9,297 nucleotides of DNA. Origin: Clostridia bacterium. Lineage in GTDB: Bacteria; Bacillota; Clostridia; Oscillospirales; CAG-272. Both the position numbers and the translations under genes were made by a program. Numbering within the stretch: the stretch's first letter is position 1; the number at the start of each line of letters is the position of its first letter. Location: positions 1 to 9,297 of the forward strand of contig JAFTXB010000183.1 of assembly GCA_017461825.1 (NCBI GenBank). The letters are read 5' to 3'. This document shows, in pieces, positions 7,215-9,297 of the stretch. Below the pieces are notes generated by a model. That model did not search any database. It saw nothing but the letters and a program-made list of their open reading frames with translations, and was not told the DNA's origin.

Positions 7215-7827
7215 AAAAATATTCCTCCACTACTGCACAAATATAATGGTAAACGGGTAAATGAGGTTCCTGAACTTGATAGGTTTCACTTCGAGGAACT
7301 CGAATGGTTATGTCGCTCAGGCAAGACAATTCACTTTCCTTCTTTCCTGTTAACGAGCAAACCGCAACCTTTTGGGCTTTGGCAATTTTTGCGGCATTCA
7401 CAACATTTTTTGAATTTCCGGACGTAGAAAGACAAATTAATAGATCTTTCGAATCGGCATACCCATATACCAGCTGTGCATATACCATGTCGGAATCAAC
7501 ATCATTTGCAAACGCCGACAACAATGCGCTTTGGGCAGGCAAGGAAATTGCAGGCAATCCGCCTTGAAGCTTTCTTGCCATTTCTCTCCCATTTTCACCG
7601 TAAAGATCTATCAAAGAACTTTCAAATGATGGATCAATTTTTCGTCCAAGTAAAAATCCCTTCATCAATTCACCAACAATATGATCACAGTCCGCACAGC
7701 TTCCGCCATTCCCACAAAGCAAAACCTTACCGCCTTGTTGGTATGTTTTTATCATCAGCTTTATTGCAGTTTCAATTTCATCTTTACAAGAAGTTAATTC
7801 GGGATATCGACAATATAAATTTTCCAT
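7204..7827 (-). CDS. SIS-domain phosphosugar isomerase related to GmhA
   Basis: This predicted 207-residue cytoplasmic enzyme has the single sugar-isomerase (SIS) fold of sedoheptulose-7-phosphate isomerase. GNGGS (39-43) and STSGNS (134-139) are the two phosphate-binding loops. His49 and Glu53 in the DHIVGE helix match GmhA His61 and Glu65 in spacing, and the QEPHLPVYH segment supplies the C-terminal catalytic-type His189. Between residues 58 and 90 there is an insertion of about 20 residues compared with E. coli GmhA, as I recall that sequence. The ATG at 7827 is chosen over an in-frame upstream start at 7881. The upstream start would add 18 residues lying inside the ROK gene, while 7827 has a good GAGAGGA five bases away and lies 10 bases after the ROK stop. 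The 3' end overlaps the sialidase start by 11 bases. Nothing for heptose or lipopolysaccharide synthesis is nearby, so I expect a catabolic ketose/aldose-phosphate isomerase rather than a true GmhA. Confidence 0.9.
   Translation of the reverse strand: MENLYCRYPELTSCKDEIETAIKLMIKTYQQGGKVLLCGNGGSCADCDHIVGELMKGFLLGRKIDPSFESSLIDLYGENGREMARKLQGGLPAISLPAQSALLSAFANDVDSDMVYAQLVYGYADSKDLLICLSTSGNSKNVVNAAKIAKAQKVAVCSLTGKKESELSCLSDITIRVPRSETYQVQEPHLPVYHYICAVVEEYFYET
7223..7228 (-). promoter_or_regulatory. Strong ribosome binding site of the sialidase, inside the SIS gene
   Basis: GGAGGA lies eight bases before the sialidase ATG (7214) and within the last codons of the SIS isomerase. With the 11-base gene overlap it suggests that the secreted enzyme is translated in coupling with the cytoplasmic isomerase. 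Confidence 0.8.
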
Positions 7828-7832
7828 AGTAT

Positions 7833-7839
7833 TCCTCTC
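7833..7839 (-). promoter_or_regulatory. Ribosome binding site that fixes the SIS isomerase start
   Basis: GAGAGGA overlaps the ROK kinase TGA stop and lies five bases before the ATG at 7827. It is the reason for preferring that start over the longer frame beginning at 7881, and it implies translational coupling to the kinase. Confidence 0.75.
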
Positions 7840-8782
7840 ACTGTAAAGTTGCAGCAATTGATAATGCCGCATAATCTCCAAGATTCTCTTTTAACAAGGC
7901 AGGAACAATTTGACACACGCTTTCGGAATGTGGCAAGCTTTCCTTTTTTATAACTTTTTGCATTGCAGTTTTTAAAAGGTGTTCGCTTCTTTGAAAGATA
8001 CTGCCGATTACGATCAATTCCGGATTTAATATATCAATCAAGATCGAAAGCCCCTTGCCCAATTGTTCCCCGCAAATTTGATAAACCAAAAGCGCATCTT
8101 CATTTCCCTGATCGGCAGCCTCGGCGATGCTTTTTGCTGTGATCCCAGACAGGTGATCAATATCGGAGCAAAACGAAACCCTTTTCCCTATTTGAAATTG
8201 TTCTTGAGCATACATTCGCCCCAATTGAGCCAGTCCATTTCCGGAGCAAAACCCCTCAAGTGATCCCGCTTTTCCATAACCGATCGGGCCATAATCAGTC
8301 AAACGAATATGCCCTACTTCTCCTGCCATATCCGAAGCTCCGGTGTATAAATTACCGTTCAGAATCAAACCTGCGCCCAAACCACTGCCAAAGGTCAAAA
8401 AGATCATGTTCTCAGTACCTTTTCCTGCACCGTATTTCCATTCAGCCAAGGCACAGGCATTGGCATCATTCTGCAATCCCACTTTTCCATGATACCGCTT
8501 TTTCAAAAAATCTACGATTTCAACGTTATCCCACCCGGGCAGATTAGGGGGAGATAAAATAATGCCTTGTCTTGAATTCAAAGGTCCGCCGCACGAAATA
8601 CCGATCAACGACATATCATCCGTTAATCTTTCCGCAATCGTACACATTCGCTCAATCATAACGTATGGAGCAGCCGTGAGATCAGTTGGGATCACTTCCT
8701 TTTTCTCAATATGTAACGCACCGTCAACTTCATATCCAACAGACACTGCACACTTTGTGCCTCCTATATCAAAGCCAATCAT
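7838..8782 (-). CDS. ROK-family sugar kinase lacking the zinc-cysteine motif
   Basis: This is a probable ATP-dependent cytoplasmic kinase of a hexose or N-acylhexosamine, 314 residues, normal ROK length. The phosphate-binding motif DIGGTK is at residues 5-10. The catalytic Asp is D106 in QNDANA, and the second ATP-binding loop GSGLGAG is at 133-139. The GEVGHI motif (154-159) supplies the sugar-contacting Glu and His. The segment after it normally carries CxCGxxGCxE to hold a structural zinc. Here it reads IGYGKAGSLE (167-176): the three cysteines are Ile167, Tyr169 and Ser174, while the substrate-contacting Glu176 is kept. There is no N-terminal helix-turn-helix, so this is an enzyme and not a ROK repressor. 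The ATG at 8782 is preceded by AAGGGG six bases away, 21 bases after the transaldolase stop. Substrate specificity cannot be read from sequence. Glucose, fructose, ManNAc or another sugar released by this operon are all possible. Confidence 0.93.
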   Translation of the reverse strand: MIGFDIGGTKCAVSVGYEVDGALHIEKKEVIPTDLTAAPYVMIERMCTIAERLTDDMSLIGISCGGPLNSRQGIILSPPNLPGWDNVEIVDFLKKRYHGKVGLQNDANACALAEWKYGAGKGTENMIFLTFGSGLGAGLILNGNLYTGASDMAGEVGHIRLTDYGPIGYGKAGSLEGFCSGNGLAQLGRMYAQEQFQIGKRVSFCSDIDHLSGITAKSIAEAADQGNEDALLVYQICGEQLGKGLSILIDILNPELIVIGSIFQRSEHLLKTAMQKVIKKESLPHSESVCQIVPALLKENLGDYAALSIAATLQ

Positions 8783-8788
8783 ATGAAT

Positions 8789-8794
8789 CCCCTT
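8789..8794 (-). promoter_or_regulatory. Ribosome binding site of the ROK kinase
   Basis: AAGGGG sits six bases before the ATG at 8782, within the 21-base gap after the transaldolase stop. It supports this start and translation from the same transcript as the transaldolase. Confidence 0.7.
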
Positions 8795-8803
8795 AAAATT
8801 TAA

Positions 8804-9297
8804 TCAACTGTGAAACGTCTGATTCCAATCCTTCATAAATTTATCAATGCCGATATCGGTTAAAGGATGCTTTAACATTTGCATTATGACCTTGTAGGGC
8901 ACTGTTGCAATATGAGCACCATGCTTTGCTGCATCCGTGACGTCTTGCGGACCGCGAATGCTTGCCGCGATAATTTCCGTTTTAATACCATGAATGTCAA
9001 AAATCATCGCAATATCATCAATGATCGAAATCCCGTTGTCAGAGATATCATCCAACCGACCAATAAATGGACTGACATACGATGCCCCCGCTTTTGCAGC
9101 AAGCAACGCCTGTGCGGGGCTGAAAATCAACGTTACGTTTGTTGGAATATTTTCAGCCGACAATCTTTTTACAGCCTTGAGTCCTTCTTCAGTAATCGGA
9201 ATTTTAATAACAATATTGGGATGGATCTTTGCAAGCGTTTTTGCTTCTGAAACCATTCCGTCCGCGTCAAGCGCTACCACCTCGGCACTGATAGGTC
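8804..9297 (-). CDS. Small transaldolase (FSA/TalC family), 5'-truncated by the window edge
   Basis: Family members transfer or cleave a dihydroxyacetone unit of ketose phosphates through a lysine Schiff base in the cytoplasm. The visible 164 codons cover roughly the last three quarters of a ~215-220 residue protein; the start lies beyond base 9297. The reading frame is open to the edge, with the residues PISAE immediately upstream of the first possible internal start (GTG at 9280), so that GTG is not the true start. The motif IVIKIP holds the predicted Schiff-base lysine (codon 9203-9205). Other family landmarks are the TLIFS strand, the AKAGASYVSPFIGRLDD segment and the C-terminal DWNQTF. 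Compared with E. coli FsaA as I remember it, Gln59 is Glu here (codon 9281-9283) and Tyr131 is Phe (codon 9065-9067). That pairing is typical of true transaldolases rather than fructose-6-phosphate aldolases. It is followed after 21 bases by the ROK kinase. Family assignment is secure; the physiological substrate is not. Confidence 0.93.
   Translation of the reverse strand, partial: PISAEVVALDADGMVSEAKTLAKIHPNIVIKIPITEEGLKAVKRLSAENIPTNVTLIFSPAQALLAAKAGASYVSPFIGRLDDISDNGISIIDDIAMIFDIHGIKTEIIAASIRGPQDVTDAAKHGAHIATVPYKVIMQMLKHPLTDIGIDKFMKDWNQTFHS

Noticed and set aside
7204..7827. Calling the SIS gene gmhA
   Set aside because: The insertion, the substitutions around the first loop and the lack of any heptose-pathway neighbour make the specific assignment unsafe.
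7828..7881. Longer SIS isomerase start adding 18 residues
   Set aside because: The extra residues lie within the ROK gene, do not resemble the family N-terminus, and the ATG at 7827 has a better ribosome binding site.
1..9297. Sulfoquinovose Sulfo-TAL operon, suggested by the small transaldolase
   Set aside because: No GH31 sulfoquinovosidase, sulfolactaldehyde enzyme or sulfonate exporter is visible; only the transaldolase fits.
1..9297. CRISPR array, tRNA genes, insertion sequences, phage genes
   Set aside because: Coding sequence fills almost the whole window and no direct-repeat arrays, cloverleaf sequences, transposase motifs or terminal inverted repeats were seen.

Overview
The window is one uninterrupted stretch of nine genes, all on the minus strand, so transcription runs from the right end (base 9297) to the left end (base 1). 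The longest non-coding gap is 47 bases. Several junctions overlap or nearly touch, nearly every start has a purine-rich Shine-Dalgarno sequence, and I see no tRNA, rRNA, CRISPR array, insertion sequence, convincing promoter or terminator. The layout looks like the middle of a long carbohydrate-utilisation operon, with both end genes cut by the window.

My best guess for the organism is a gut-type anaerobic Firmicute of class Clostridia (Oscillospirales, Lachnospiraceae or a relative). This rests on moderate GC, strong GGAGG-type ribosome binding sites, a Gram-positive-type signal peptide, and a clostridial-looking C-terminal architecture on the sialidase. It is inference, not a database match.

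In order of transcription: (1) a 5'-truncated small (FSA/TalC-type) transaldolase, 8804-9297; (2) a ROK-family sugar kinase lacking the usual zinc cysteines, 7838-8782; (3) a SIS-domain phosphosugar isomerase related to GmhA, 7204-7827; (4) a secreted BNR/Asp-box sialidase with extra C-terminal modules, 5343-7214; (5) a cytoplasmic GH78 alpha-L-rhamnosidase, 3097-5295; (6) an alpha/beta-hydrolase of the acetyl-xylan-esterase/dienelactone-hydrolase kind, 1984-3063; (7) and (8) two tandem, dissimilar SGNH/GDSL hydrolases, 1242-1970 and 443-1237; (9) a 3'-truncated RpiB/LacA/LacB-type sugar-phosphate isomerase, 1-446. Gene 9 lies under a long spurious plus-strand frame and is easily missed.

Read together, the secreted sialidase would trim a terminal nonulosonic acid outside the cell. 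Imported, probably acylated, rhamnose-containing oligosaccharides would then be de-esterified and cleaved in the cytoplasm by genes 5-8. The released sugar would be phosphorylated (ROK), isomerised (SIS, RpiB-like) and rearranged (transaldolase). No transporter or regulator lies in the window; they would be expected upstream (right) or downstream (left). Sialidase plus rhamnosidase plus esterases does not fit mammalian mucin, which lacks rhamnose. It fits a bacterial surface polysaccharide or plant rhamnogalacturonan-II better. The four sugar-phosphate enzymes do not form a pathway I recognise, and several carry unusual active-site features. That is the part most likely to be undescribed.
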